Source: a virus. From it: DNA of 52,139 bases. The position numbers were made by a program, and so were the translations under genes. Shown one piece after another: positions 40,001 to 47,357 of the stretch. The first letter of the stretch is position 1. The number at the start of each line of letters is the position of its first letter. Location of the stretch: positions 92,188 to 144,326 of the IMG/VR virus record IMGVR_UViG_3300023118_000008. The stretch is one strand, 5' to 3'. Below the pieces are notes generated by a model. That model was not told where the DNA came from. It made no database searches and saw only the letters and a program-made list of their open reading frames with translations.

Positions 40001-41409
40001 TCACAATTTGTAATATCGCCCATAAGAGACGAATATCCCGTTTCAAGATCTTCATTATTAGCAGGTCTGCCCACTATAGGAAAATTGTAACTTTTTCCGC
40101 CATCCTTGTATAGGAATCTTAAAGAAAAAGGCTGTACTTCATCCCTTTGGTACCCTAAATAATCGGCTGATATGACGCCGTCTTTATATAAGTTTTCATT
40201 TGTAATGGAAGTCTGCCATTTCAATAGGGAAGACATCAGATTTACAACAGGCTGTATATTCAGCTCCTCTTTTCTTTTTATTCCGTGTATGTATTTTCTA
40301 GAGCCGATAATAGCCTCTCCTTCTCCCTTTTCAACTTTTGGCTTTCTTATGAATATATCGTTTAATTCTACTTCTTTCTTGGGGCTGATTAATGTATCCC
40401 TGTCAGTATTTGTATAAATCCTGCCCGATGTAGTTGCCAATACAGTGTCATTTGAAGTTGGGAAAATACCTTCCTCATAAGCAAATATATTAGAGTTTAA
40501 AACTCCTCTTTCAACACAGACTACCTTATAGTATCTGTACTGTTTGTCTAAATTTAAAATATTTAATTTTATAGAATAGGAAGTCAGCCCGTCTAGTTCC
40601 GTGGGATCTAAAATTCTATCATTTTCATTGAATATTTTTATCACTCCCGAACTTGAAGAATATTCAGACATTTCTGCCCCATTTGCGTCACAGTAACAGG
40701 CAAAGTACTCATAAGTACCGTTTCTAAGATTTCCTCCTGTATTTCTAGATACCGCATCAATAGATAATGGAGTATGCTCAGGAAATTGAAGCAGTTTTTT
40801 TACATCTATGCAATCCGTAATTATATTATCTCCACATACGACCTCTAATTCATATAAATAAGAAGTGTCCGTAACATTTAAAAATCTCGGAGGGTTTAAG
40901 TTGTCTTCCCAATATAAAGTAGTGCCTGACTGTTCATTTTTTATGACTGGGTTTTTTATTGGATAATTTTGATTGAAATTTAAGCCTGAACCTACTTCCA
41001 GGCAGTTATCGTTTATAAGCTCTCTATAAATGTTTTCGGGTTGCTGTGTTATACTCTCTAGAGGTTCTGAAAGTGTATTTACATTACCACAGCCTACGCA
41101 GTTTTCTATCGGGTCTTGGTTTTCGTGAAAAGTCAAAAAGTCCTCGACATATCCTATCGAAGACTTGAGTGTTTCCTTATTGGTTAAAAAGTAGTATGTT
41201 ACGTTTTTTAGCGCATTCTTTTTAAAACCTATAACCTTGTATCCTTGAGGAAAATTTACATTTAGATAATTTGAGGGCTCGTTATGAGTGACCTGACCAT
41301 TAGTATCGGAGTTTAGTGCAAAAATAAATTCCCCTTCCTGTAGTCTGTCTATGTTATTTTCTCTATTCATACCCTTTAAAGGGATGCTTCCTTCTTCTCT
41401 TTGTTGCAT
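34072..41409 (-). CDS. Giant tail-tip (muzzle/stabilisation-like) protein with VWA domain, 2445 aa
   Basis: The N-terminus, I-P-L-K-G-M-N-R-E-N-N-x-x-x-L-Q-E-G-E-F, matches the start I recall for crAss-like tail stabilisation/muzzle proteins. The body is beta-rich with many Tyr and Asn. A Gly/Ala hydrophobic stretch lies near residues 1290-1340. Residues about 1890-1955 carry Cys-rich repeats (C-P-V-G-Y-T-Y-N-S-E-N-Q-M-C-E). A full VWA domain spans about 1955-2163, with MIDAS D1965-N-S-G-S, a Thr in G-S-T-N-I-A and D2066 in I-T-D-G-T. VWA domains bind ligands through a metal ion, so the domain may contact the host surface or another tail subunit. It closes the tail tip in the related phages. 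Length exceeds the usual family size. Confidence 0.82.
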   Translation of the reverse strand: MQQREEGSIPLKGMNRENNIDRLQEGEFIFALNSDTNGQVTHNEPSNYLNVNFPQGYKVIGFKKNALKNVTYYFLTNKETLKSSIGYVEDFLTFHENQDPIENCVGCGNVNTLSEPLESITQQPENIYRELINDNCLEVGSGLNFNQNYPIKNPVIKNEQSGTTLYWEDNLNPPRFLNVTDTSYLYELEVVCGDNIITDCIDVKKLLQFPEHTPLSIDAVSRNTGGNLRNGTYEYFACYCDANGAEMSEYSSSSGVIKIFNENDRILDPTELDGLTSYSIKLNILNLDKQYRYYKVVCVERGVLNSNIFAYEEGIFPTSNDTVLATTSGRIYTNTDRDTLISPKKEVELNDIFIRKPKVEKGEGEAIIGSRKYIHGIKRKEELNIQPVVNLMSSLLKWQTSITNENLYKDGVISADYLGYQRDEVQPFSLRFLYKDGGKSYNFPIVGRPANNEDLETGYSSLMGDITNCDTNERDFKWQYINTAKLEKTCNIATSGTEVIQPNSRICVIEGVDEIPANTIEIELNTSFDNLKDYIEDNPGVVIPEITPYLLNPYPEAHCVPVFGTVYTSGTLIAGKNYIIYNLIAGDDFSNVGFTTEGVVFTALEDVPLNWSNQTEVEETVCETPTLDEFEVFIDRVNGEFVNREESPFPESYENFPSASCNFYENSSTGEYVRDTTFEYLYMMRPPLDPTPGRKTTLKRTYSFTNEGCSSSADIINISPTNNNAQRYFFNYRGAETRAELEGSKESTVTELSSTNGFSEKIQAGALWFKATTLNRSKFILEVSRTQDPPANDDIIESATNPTQKVRVSLFHKCSDVQAFWGEIIPIRSQSLKYKIEAYKNTDSRLEITGTSGSASVIVNAQSYPIVFDTDLETTVKNFMLLNGNDLVTLGISIETADNIISLKSNVTMTVTVDNLTGDLTGTSQNNIILVNDNIISLSNPFASGEMFVAIDPWVNTTYGVPEDDTQENGYDPEATPVLKYRTAPPDGCFAVVTRDIAYERATVSWTSIQLNKSEKYSTLCTYFLPDNLECEPIPYQQGEFSYWESLRTYPDNKDLYDSSWLKIEPNDIPSDLRPKFEAYYASGLDDENYYTLKGTTDFRCAKIRHPKMPDNRVAPFIANQDMPAFTESYIYPLGVYMDTRVVEGMLKVAVRNNLMTQKESDNIYGFEILRGDNTYSKSVISNGIAFDMYKYNKDEKEYLYSNFPYNDLGGDLYHKPDRNSTGGIQHPYDSERNNKYTYISPDLLHTKTQLGTEISIQGFVKGTAKSSFTELEDHPRWTILGSKARSTATTLAITEVALETAISIAELTAQQFFVAGFVVGTSFGLVGAILSGVAYAVSGFTKIGQYRYDWIKSFRDIGASYNFAYYGYSHGNYNSILINNDDQNYFKPLTVSRYLQDGDFSLVDTKAGETYNINNFQREKSVFLGLGENFLNYPQAYISIDNSSIKNTSSRAISSTIGCDKREYSPEIASPYITMKNYVPDQYGDIDTVRWLTTGKIFKLGLDNSCQPVFGGNVSITRFTYKRKIPFFRRTAFGTPDKTTYQYSTASNIGFTRFYCDYETDTEYDGLLIPFPDIDSDYEFDCKPGGNKFYIRPSKFYTAYYSVVDFLVESEMNLNTRYATKELNTHFYPVASDLEYITQEKNVSITQPENILYSGVYSLPTIYTNTVNLPSSYDREKWKQISQNTNEVIWSEMDNSEYDTYYDPYLVYKPLNTYPFNTDSGVLKSLKESTRNQGVARFTGGMQVFNTIDNLAERITPQTKELGTGGIFGTKPVEFVKSSLGFTGTQHYNIIETEFGDVHIDSERGQVIFLSNNADKIEDMAYSFSGELSNMQRWFKKQLPFKIKRFFKDADTDNPFTGLGISGGYDSVNKRLFLTKLDAVPRKEYEECMRYDPQTGFALNLSECEGLEPNPTCGQDFIYNEETGLCERISTVSICPVGYTYNSENQMCEQVSENCISDIVLILDNSGSVSTVEMAQLNAFAKSIVDSFADKIADDTIRMGVVKFGNDANIRRNLSNNVDFIKQAIDFPRETGSTNIAAGLCQGNTVVTGLNSRPLALKKVVLITDGTQTGGLENLCDTQASDEGVLELGAIMKDNGIKITVVALGTEAERISVLNAYGGRSVIPETNYPLSSEGTGLYGYATYEAEFQDAQDIVDSITAELNCVESIDPESCDSSCEEDLELGVCVCVFTEEPTFEDVLQPIDVTDVTYFEDRSWTVSFKFERKGWNSYFTSVPNYYNSHQDFFQTGFNTPQPTLWSHTLENSSFQVFQGELKPFVVETVYANKNTSKIFDNFSINSEALRYQDNWSYAQWANKGFNKTVLYNNTNNTGNLNLKEQKTVGDVAKYPKTNLDNTQDILFVPQDEKQYINYFYNRVKKENRNIPQWTWDDNNIYKEIDRRAVNFSNQRLLERMRGDSFIIRLENDLESRFKINYKNTQNDATYYNN

Positions 41410-41411
41410 AG

Positions 41412-42278
41412 TTACCTTGGAAATCTAAAATATTTTGCGAAATGCTTTTTGTTATTATCCGAGAATTTTTTATCCCAATTTTTACCCAGACCTTTAAACT
41501 TTGATTCTTTCATTGCCAAGGATTTTAGTCCTGTTGACTCCTGTTTATAAACCGTATACAGCTGTCCTATTCCTTGCGGGTTTAAGTTATTGTTTATAAG
41601 ATACTCTGATAATTCTATTTTTATAAGGTTTTCTATGTAGTCATATATAGCCCCTGTTGAAAAGATAGGGATTACCATGTCTCCGTTCTCATCTGTCTGT
41701 AGGGAGTAGTATTGTATGTAGACCTTGCCTTTGTCAAAATTAGTATTTAATACTGAATTCGATATGCTTGCCTTATAGGGACTATTTACTCTGAGTTTTT
41801 TATTTACACAGTCTGCTGCTAAAGAGTTTGCTTCCACTGTTCCTTCAAGTTCTAAAAAACGGTGTTTGTAATGGGTATGTAAATGGCTGTTTTTGATAGT
41901 TATCTTTTCAGTCACTATCTTGGTATTGCAACTTTTTATGTACTCATTGGTAAGCTCATTCCATCGGGCAGGATTTTCTATTCTCTCTCTGTAAACGTAG
42001 TTGTCTGTAAGGTTTTCTCTATCCCCTGAAACTGTGAATCCTAAAGGCTCTAGAATATATGCCAATTTTAAAGATTTGAAATCTTGAGGCAGTATTGCTC
42101 TTGAATTATCAATATCTAAAAATTCACTTTTTAAATTTTGTACATTGACTCCAAATTTTCTAAGAGCATTGATTACTGTAAACACAATAGAAGATTTATC
42201 TATATCGCCACTCTCTGCCAATATGGGGTATTTTGCCTCTATCTCGGCTATAAGTTCGTTTATTGATATATTGTCCAA
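41412..42278 (-). CDS. Tail ring/tubular-like structural protein, 288 aa
   Basis: N-terminal I-S-I-N-E-L-I-A-E-I-E-A-K-Y-P, then a helical region and a central beta-rich part, resembling the tail-tubular/ring proteins that precede the muzzle gene in crAss-like phages. No enzymatic motif. It ends two bases before the giant tail protein and follows the 158-aa gene. Basic C-terminal tail (K-H-F-A-K-Y-F-R-F-P-R). Role assigned from position and faint N-terminal similarity only. Confidence 0.6.
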   Translation of the reverse strand: MDNISINELIAEIEAKYPILAESGDIDKSSIVFTVINALRKFGVNVQNLKSEFLDIDNSRAILPQDFKSLKLAYILEPLGFTVSGDRENLTDNYVYRERIENPARWNELTNEYIKSCNTKIVTEKITIKNSHLHTHYKHRFLELEGTVEANSLAADCVNKKLRVNSPYKASISNSVLNTNFDKGKVYIQYYSLQTDENGDMVIPIFSTGAIYDYIENLIKIELSEYLINNNLNPQGIGQLYTVYKQESTGLKSLAMKESKFKGLGKNWDKKFSDNNKKHFAKYFRFPR

Positions 42279-42286
42279 TGTCTTGT

Positions 42287-42763
42287 TTAAATTTTAAAAT
42301 ATTTGCTAGGAGATAAAAAGTTCATCTTTCCTTTCAAATACTTGAGTTGTTTGTAAAATTCATCTGCCTTGTCTAATCTTTTCAAATCGGGAATCAAAAC
42401 TTTGTCTGTTAAGTAATGTCCTTCTGTCCTGAACGATATAAGCTCATCACAAAGAGGTATGAAACTCTGCTCGTAATAAAACCTATCTGGCTTTCTTCTT
42501 AATAGGGATATTCTGCGTCCCTTTACTTTATATTTTGGCAAGAACAATAAATATCCCAATTCTTGGAAGTACACTCCTGCATCATATTCTTGTGATAGAA
42601 GGTTCATTGCGTGCATTAATCCTTTAGCTATTTTGACCCATTTTTTATATTCGTCAAAGGGCTTGTGAGTGAATCTCTTGTTCTTCTTAAAATACTCATA
42701 AGACTCTCTTTCTGTAATATCTGTCTCTTTAAAGAATAGAAATTTATGATCCGTTGACTCCAT
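42287..42763 (-). CDS. Tail completion-like protein, 158 aa
   Basis: Helical start (E-S-Y-E-Y-F-K-K-N-K, F-D-E-Y-K-K-W-V-K-I-A-K-G-L), then L-G-Y-L-L-F-L-P-K-Y-K-V-K, a strand pattern seen in small tail/head completion proteins of Bacteroidota phages. Very basic. Overlaps the 218-aa gene by 20 bases. Family assignment is tentative. Confidence 0.55.
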   Translation of the reverse strand: MESTDHKFLFFKETDITERESYEYFKKNKRFTHKPFDEYKKWVKIAKGLMHAMNLLSQEYDAGVYFQELGYLLFLPKYKVKGRRISLLRRKPDRFYYEQSFIPLCDELISFRTEGHYLTDKVLIPDLKRLDKADEFYKQLKYLKGKMNFLSPSKYFKI

Positions 42764-43400
42764 TTGGGTTTTGATCTTCTGGTGTTTGTTTTCTTAAAAG
42801 TATTTTTTGAACTGTTTCGTCCACGACTATTTTTAAAAATCTGTCAGGCACTATAAACTCATAGTCCCACGCGCTTTTGCATTCATCATCGCACCCGCAC
42901 TTTTCTGTCTCCAAAGTTATCAAGTCTAAAGAAAGATTGTATATTTCTTCATCAGGGATATATATATGCATATCGCTTCCTAAATAAATAAAAACTTCTC
43001 CTTTATGCTGGTATTTTCTTTTTTTATCCCGCCTGATTTGATTCTCATATCCGATTGAAAATTCAAAACCTCCATCAATACTTCTTACATTCTTAATGGA
43101 GCTCCCTAATCGGCTAAAAATAGGTTTAGGTAGAGGTTTCTTTGACCTCATTAATGTACCACAGCGTCTTAAATCGACCAAGGGGCATTTTATTCTATCA
43201 CTGGCTTCCAATTCTATACATTCTATTGTAGTGAAAAGAGAAGCTTCCCTATATAAAGTCCGTTCTAAGAGCTTTTGGGCGATTAGGTTCATAGAAGATG
43301 CCCTGCCCATTCTCAGAATGTATCTTCTTGGCGGAACAGCGTCTACATTATTATCTTTTGCCTGATTTATTACCAAGTCTACAAATTCAGCATTCTTCAT
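42744..43400 (-). CDS. Tail ring-like structural protein, 218 aa
   Basis: First gene after the 43.4-kb promoter. The protein has a helical N-terminus with Y-I-L-R-M-G-R-A-S-S-M-N-L-I and several strands. It carries Cys residues in C-G-C-D-D-E-C that could bind a metal, and a C-terminal F-I-V-P-D-R-F-L-K-I-V-V-D-E-T-V. Position before the other tail genes suggests a ring or neck protein; no family is recognised with certainty. The ATG lies only 4 bases after the -7 element, implying a nearly leaderless mRNA. Confidence 0.55.
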   Translation of the reverse strand: MKNAEFVDLVINQAKDNNVDAVPPRRYILRMGRASSMNLIAQKLLERTLYREASLFTTIECIELEASDRIKCPLVDLRRCGTLMRSKKPLPKPIFSRLGSSIKNVRSIDGGFEFSIGYENQIRRDKKRKYQHKGEVFIYLGSDMHIYIPDEEIYNLSLDLITLETEKCGCDDECKSAWDYEFIVPDRFLKIVVDETVQKILLRKQTPEDQNPNGVNGS

Positions 43401-43404
43401 GTTG

Positions 43405-43412
43405 CAAATTTA
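43405..43412 (-). promoter_or_regulatory. -7 element of the tail-ring gene promoter
   Basis: TAAATTTG on the minus strand, matching TAnnTTTG, 4 bases from the ATG of the 218-aa gene. No exact TTTG box is found 20 bases upstream, only a T-rich run. A short palindrome CCGA-TTTTAT-TCGG lies just upstream (about 43413-43426). Confidence 0.45.
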
Positions 43413-43455
43413 CCGAATAAAATCGGATTAAAAAAATTCATTAATTTATTATTTA

Positions 43456-43498
43456 CCAAAAATAAAGGAGGATAAAGGTTTTATCCCTCACCCTCCTT
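43456..43498 (-). terminator. Intrinsic terminator after the tail-spike gene
   Basis: Minus strand: AAGGAGG (43498-43492) complements CCTCCTT (43471-43465), and the nested GGATAAA / TTTATCC (43486-43480 and 43476-43470) forms a competing perfect 7-bp stem with a 3-base loop. TATTTTT follows. It ends the unit carrying the fibre, lysis and spike genes. Confidence 0.7.
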
Positions 43499-43521
43499 CC
43501 AAGAAAAAAGAAAACAAATTT

Positions 43522-45390
43522 TTATACTATAACTATGTCTATAAACCATGTAGCCTTGTCCACATTTGCAGAGTTAGTATTTATAAACTTACTATTTTTA
43601 GCGAAGCTTGGATCTGCTGCTGCTGCTGTTCTTGATGGAGAAGTCTGTAAAGTCTCTATGACACTATTTCCAATCGTATTTATTGCCGAAATTGTGTTAC
43701 CTTTTGTAAAATCTACTTTTGTAAAATCTATGGCTACAGATTCAAATAAATTATTTCTGAAAGTTATAGGCCACAAATTTGTTGAATTAAAAAGCTGGGT
43801 ACCTGTGAAAAATAAAGTGTTGCAATTAGCCATATCAAAGTCTGCCTGATTATTATTTGCCTTGTTAAACCAAACTGTTCCCGATCCTGTAAATCTAGTA
43901 TCTCTTGCTATGAATTGTGGTGTAAATCCATTCAAGGGTTCTATATAAAATACATTATCCCTTAAAAATTGAGAGCTTATGACAGCATTAAACATACGTA
44001 TAGATCCCCCTGTGACATAAAATGCCTTCAATGACGTGTTTCCTGATATTCCTGATAGGCCTGAACTTACTGTTTTACTTATCTCAATCCTTGACTTGCC
44101 TCCCACTTTGCAAATACCATTATTTGAAGATTGAGCTCTTGCACTTATTGATATCGCGATATTACCATCATTATTACATCCTGTGGTACCATTAACTTGA
44201 CCTATGGGATCTGAAGTAAACATATACTTATCGGCAGTGTACGTAGAAGTGTCGTAGTACATTCCAGTTCCATCTATGGTTATATTTTTTACTTTTTGGT
44301 ATGTGTTTGTCGCTATCTTATTTCCAGAATTAAGCAATCCTAATCCATTAACCACTGCTTGGGTGCTCTCTCCATCTAGTGTTATAGTGACTCTTGAATC
44401 TTGACTGTCATTACCAAAATTGGCAACATCATCCATATTTACTAGATATCCGCTATATGTGAAACTCACCGCACCTTGAATCTTTAATCTAATAAAGTTA
44501 TAGTTTAAATCGCTGTTAAAGATATATTCTCCTGTATTATTTTGTATAACTATTTCTTGTCCCTGTTTTTCAGGGGATATTCGTGTACCTGAACCTAAAT
44601 ATGCAAGTAAAGCGTTCCCAATAGAGCTGTTAAGAGTTTTCTGAGGAACTCCTGCAACATATCCTGTTATAGTGTCTGTAAAAGGTGTGGCAAGTGATCC
44701 CGTGCCTCTATAGGGAAGGCCACCCAAGGAAATCCACTCCTCTTCTGAGATGGTATGCAAATTATTTACATAAAGAGCTGGAATTGAATTTGTTGTAGGA
44801 GTGTTTATCGATATTACCCCTTCATCTTCTGTTATGGTAAGTGAGTCTGAGCTTATTTTTTTTGCAGATATGGTAATATTGTCATTTGTTTGAGATATTG
44901 CATTCAGTATCTCTACTCCTATTGACCCAGTATTAGTGGAGTTGACATTCTTAAAGTTGAATTGAGTATTTGTTGAACCTACTGTTGAGTCCTTATAGAC
45001 ACCAATTCCTAAATTACCTGCGTTAGATGCCGTATAAGTTCTTTGGTCTGGGGCTTCAATAGTTATATTGTTATCTGTTTGTGTTACTATTACATTCTCG
45101 GAGCCTTGTATAGATCTGAATTCATAATTCCCTAAGTTGCTGAGTCCTTTGAAGCTCTGTGCTCCTGTTCCCACATTCGTTATTGAAATTGTAGGTACTG
45201 GTGGAGTAATACTCAAACGCTCATCTATAAGTTCTAAAACTGTTGATAACACTTCTCCTGCATCTGTCCCTATGTTCGGTAATTCTGGGTTTACAGTTAT
45301 ACAGTCCGTTGTTGTTCTCACTTCGCAATCCCTGCACATGTTATCAGGAAAGCAATTATTACTATTACATCCGCAATCTTTTTTGCACAT
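43522..45390 (-). CDS. Tail spike/fibre protein, beta-rich, 622 aa
   Basis: The N-terminal 30 residues are Cys-rich (C-K-K-D-C-G-C, C-F-P-D-N-M-C-R-D-C). A helical/beta linker follows. From about residue 230 on, repeated short Asn/Gly/Thr-rich strands (V-T-I-T-L-D-G, V-K-N-I-T-I-D-G-T-G) suggest a right-handed beta-helix, as in receptor-binding tail spikes. No catalytic residues could be assigned. It likely forms a trimer and binds or degrades a surface polysaccharide. Last gene before the terminator. Confidence 0.7.
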   Translation of the reverse strand: MCKKDCGCNSNNCFPDNMCRDCEVRTTTDCITVNPELPNIGTDAGEVLSTVLELIDERLSITPPVPTISITNVGTGAQSFKGLSNLGNYEFRSIQGSENVIVTQTDNNITIEAPDQRTYTASNAGNLGIGVYKDSTVGSTNTQFNFKNVNSTNTGSIGVEILNAISQTNDNITISAKKISSDSLTITEDEGVISINTPTTNSIPALYVNNLHTISEEEWISLGGLPYRGTGSLATPFTDTITGYVAGVPQKTLNSSIGNALLAYLGSGTRISPEKQGQEIVIQNNTGEYIFNSDLNYNFIRLKIQGAVSFTYSGYLVNMDDVANFGNDSQDSRVTITLDGESTQAVVNGLGLLNSGNKIATNTYQKVKNITIDGTGMYYDTSTYTADKYMFTSDPIGQVNGTTGCNNDGNIAISISARAQSSNNGICKVGGKSRIEISKTVSSGLSGISGNTSLKAFYVTGGSIRMFNAVISSQFLRDNVFYIEPLNGFTPQFIARDTRFTGSGTVWFNKANNNQADFDMANCNTLFFTGTQLFNSTNLWPITFRNNLFESVAIDFTKVDFTKGNTISAINTIGNSVIETLQTSPSRTAAAADPSFAKNSKFINTNSANVDKATWFIDIVIV

Positions 45391-45392
45391 TT

Positions 45393-45596
45393 TTATAAAT
45401 TTTCTTCAAGAGCTTGTATCCTTGCGGTAAGTCCTTGTATTATTGTTGCTAATTTTACGATAGACACATCTAACTGCTCATTGGCAGAAATTCCTAAAAT
45501 CGGTACTGCTGTTTTTGAGATGATGCACTCTGTGTATTTTTTTTCGCCTTGGCAAGAATCTACTTCCTGTTCAATGCAGTCATTACAATCTGCCAT
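45393..45596 (-). CDS. Small Cys-rich coiled-coil tail-associated protein, 67 aa
   Basis: N-terminal M-A-D-C-N-D-C-x7-C and a fourth Cys at about residue 24, then a C-terminal coiled coil (V-S-I-V-K-L-A-T-I-I-Q-G-L-T-A-R-I-Q-A-L-E-E-N-L). Directly upstream of the tail spike, whose N-terminus is also Cys-rich. It could be a trimeric connector or chaperone for the spike. Function inferred from position. Confidence 0.6.
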   Translation of the reverse strand: MADCNDCIEQEVDSCQGEKKYTECIISKTAVPILGISANEQLDVSIVKLATIIQGLTARIQALEENL

Positions 45597-45614
45597 AGTT
45601 TATATCTAATGTTT

Positions 45615-46256
45615 TCATAATTCTATCAATATTTTTGCACCTACTGTTTTTTCTGTTGTTGCCGTACCTAGAACAGTCAGTTTCTTAATCCTTATTCCTA
45701 AATTTGCTTCAAAGCTTGAGTTGTTATTTAAATCTAAAGAGTGATTGTAACCGCCTCCCAAAATAAGCCCAAACTTAGGAGCTTCTTTTACAATTGTATT
45801 GGTGATTGTTTTTTCTTGTACTGTTACTTCCCTTTCTTTTATCTTGTAATCTGCTTTTATATCTTTTAATTCACCTTGTACTTTTGTTCGGACTTTAAGT
45901 TCTATGTTATTATCTGAAAAATCTGAAATATTTTCTTTCTCTTGTATTGATTGGATGTATATTATACTTTTTAAACTGTCATTTGCTTTTAAATATTTTT
46001 CGGCGAGTTTTTTATCAAAAGGATGAGTGGAGTATATGAGCCTGTCTTTGTAAATAATTGAATCAGTTCCTTGACTCGGCAACTCTGTGATTGTCTTAGG
46101 AATTAAAGTCCCTATTACTTCTGGAACTCTTATCTTCACATCCTTATAAGTTGTAACAGTAGACGGTTCAGGATTGCAATCTTTAAGTAGGAGGATAATA
46201 AATATTGCCATAATTCCCATAACAATTTCTCTCCAATATGTTTTTAATGCTATCAT
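45615..46256 (-). CDS. Membrane-anchored lysis-region protein with beta-rich C-terminus (spanin-like?)
   Basis: One N-terminal TM helix (about residues 11-25) followed at once by Cys27. A long periplasmic region with coiled-coil character (about 75-150: [16 protein letters not shown]) follows. The C-terminal about 45 residues have alternating hydrophobic strands ([27 protein letters not shown]) that look like outer-membrane strands. Located next to the endolysin (ATGA overlap). One chain reaching from the inner toward the outer membrane would fit a unimolecular spanin. This is inference; a tail-linked role is the alternative. Confidence 0.6.
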   Translation of the reverse strand: MIALKTYWREIVMGIMAIFIILLLKDCNPEPSTVTTYKDVKIRVPEVIGTLIPKTITELPSQGTDSIIYKDRLIYSTHPFDKKLAEKYLKANDSLKSIIYIQSIQEKENISDFSDNNIELKVRTKVQGELKDIKADYKIKEREVTVQEKTITNTIVKEAPKFGLILGGGYNHSLDLNNNSSFEANLGIRIKKLTVLGTATTEKTVGAKILIEL

Positions 46257-46879
46257 ATTTTTAATTTTTGTCCTATTTGTATTAAGTCGGAATTTAGAGA
46301 ATTGTCTTTTTTAATTTTCGTGACGGTAGTTCTATTTTTTATGGCAATTTTAGATAATGTATCCCCCGATACTACCGTATATAGATTTTCCTTTGAAGGT
46401 GTTGTATTCTTTACAGGTAAATTTCCTATTTGAAAGTGCATCCCGTCCTTTCTAGCCCACGTTCCTCCCCACTCTAAGCCACAGTCTGTAAAACATCTTA
46501 CAAATTCTTTGGATAGTTTAGGCTCTTTGTTTAGCTGATTTTCAAAAGCATTTATATCAACAGCTACTGCCCAAGAGTGTAAAGATAGTGATGTCAGACC
46601 TCTTTTCTGACGAATTATAAAAACACCATCCCATGTTTTCAACTCTCTTTCTAAACCTCTATCTATGACATTTTGCAGAGATTTTTCTAATAAGGGTCTA
46701 AAATCTTTATTGATGAATATTTTTTTTGGGAACCCTATTGTACCAACTGCTGAAAATCTTACGTGTGAAAAAGCTTTTAGAAAATTTTCTGAAACTACCC
46801 AAATTTCAAAGTATTTATTTTGGGTTTCTATTAAATTAGGGTCTCCGTACTTGCTTAAGCAGTCTTTACTTGTTACCAT
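46253..46879 (-). CDS. Endolysin: M15 peptidase with C-terminal LysM
   Basis: 208 residues. The peptidase domain has the VanY/M15 zinc triad H101-S-W-A-V-A-V-D108-I-N and D-G-M-H148-F. It cleaves peptide cross-links of peptidoglycan, probably as an L-Ala-D-Glu or D-Ala endopeptidase. Residues 166-208 form one LysM domain ([22 protein letters not shown]) for wall binding. No signal peptide, so it needs a holin to reach the wall. Flanked by holin-like and spanin-like genes, forming the lysis cassette. Confidence 0.92.
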   Translation of the reverse strand: MVTSKDCLSKYGDPNLIETQNKYFEIWVVSENFLKAFSHVRFSAVGTIGFPKKIFINKDFRPLLEKSLQNVIDRGLERELKTWDGVFIIRQKRGLTSLSLHSWAVAVDINAFENQLNKEPKLSKEFVRCFTDCGLEWGGTWARKDGMHFQIGNLPVKNTTPSKENLYTVVSGDTLSKIAIKNRTTVTKIKKDNSLNSDLIQIGQKLKI

Positions 46880-46891
46880 TTTTAAACTTTT

Positions 46892-47149
46892 TTAAATTTC
46901 TGTCTCTTCTGTTATATTAGGTACTGACTTATTTTCCACCTTCTTGTCAAAAACTGATATTCCCAGCAGAGCTCCTAAAAATAATAATAGAGAGTTGAAT
47001 ACGCCTGATGCATAGGTGTTTAAAACTTCAGCTATTACAATATAAGCCCCTAAAGAAAGTGTGACTAAAAAAGTAATTATAATAATTACAGATTTTCTAG
47101 AATATTTCCCACTCGGTGATTTTAATAAGTCGTTAATTAATTTTTTCAT
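46892..47149 (-). CDS. Holin-like two-TM protein, 85 aa
   Basis: Basic N-terminus (K-S-P-S-G-K-Y-S-R-K-S), TM1 (V-I-I-I-I-T-F-L-V-T-L-S-L-G-A-Y-I-V-I), TM2 (V-F-N-S-L-L-L-F-L-G-A-L-L-G-I-S-V-F) and a charged C-terminal tail. Size, topology and position immediately before the endolysin fit a class II holin. Overlaps the 74-aa gene by 17 bases. Confidence 0.7.
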   Translation of the reverse strand: MKKLINDLLKSPSGKYSRKSVIIIITFLVTLSLGAYIVIAEVLNTYASGVFNSLLLFLGALLGISVFDKKVENKSVPNITEETEI

Positions 47150-47357
47150 TTTTGAAATCTTGTATCAGTTTGTGCGTCTCCATTATAGTATCTTCTACAG
47201 GAACTGTTTTTTTATAAAGTTCTGTTTCTTGCATCTGTTCTTCAAAGGTCTTTTCCTCTAAGATAATTTTTTCTACTATTGGGTGATTATCATTGGCTTT
47301 GGATAGAGATACCAGTAGTAAAAACCCAGCTATTATACTAAATAATCCTGTTTTCAT
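47133..47357 (-). CDS. Small exported or anchored protein, 74 aa
   Basis: Signal-type N-terminus (M-K-T-G-L-F-S-I-I-A-G-F-L-L-L-V-S-L-S-K-A-N) with likely cleavage after K-A, then a Glu/Lys-rich helical tail. No lipobox Cys, so it is not a typical outer-membrane spanin. It sits in the lysis region beside a TM/coiled-coil protein. The two could be a spanin pair, with this one as the small partner; tentative. Confidence 0.6.
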   Translation of the reverse strand: MKTGLFSIIAGFLLLVSLSKANDNHPIVEKIILEEKTFEEQMQETELYKKTVPVEDTIMETHKLIQDFKNEKIN

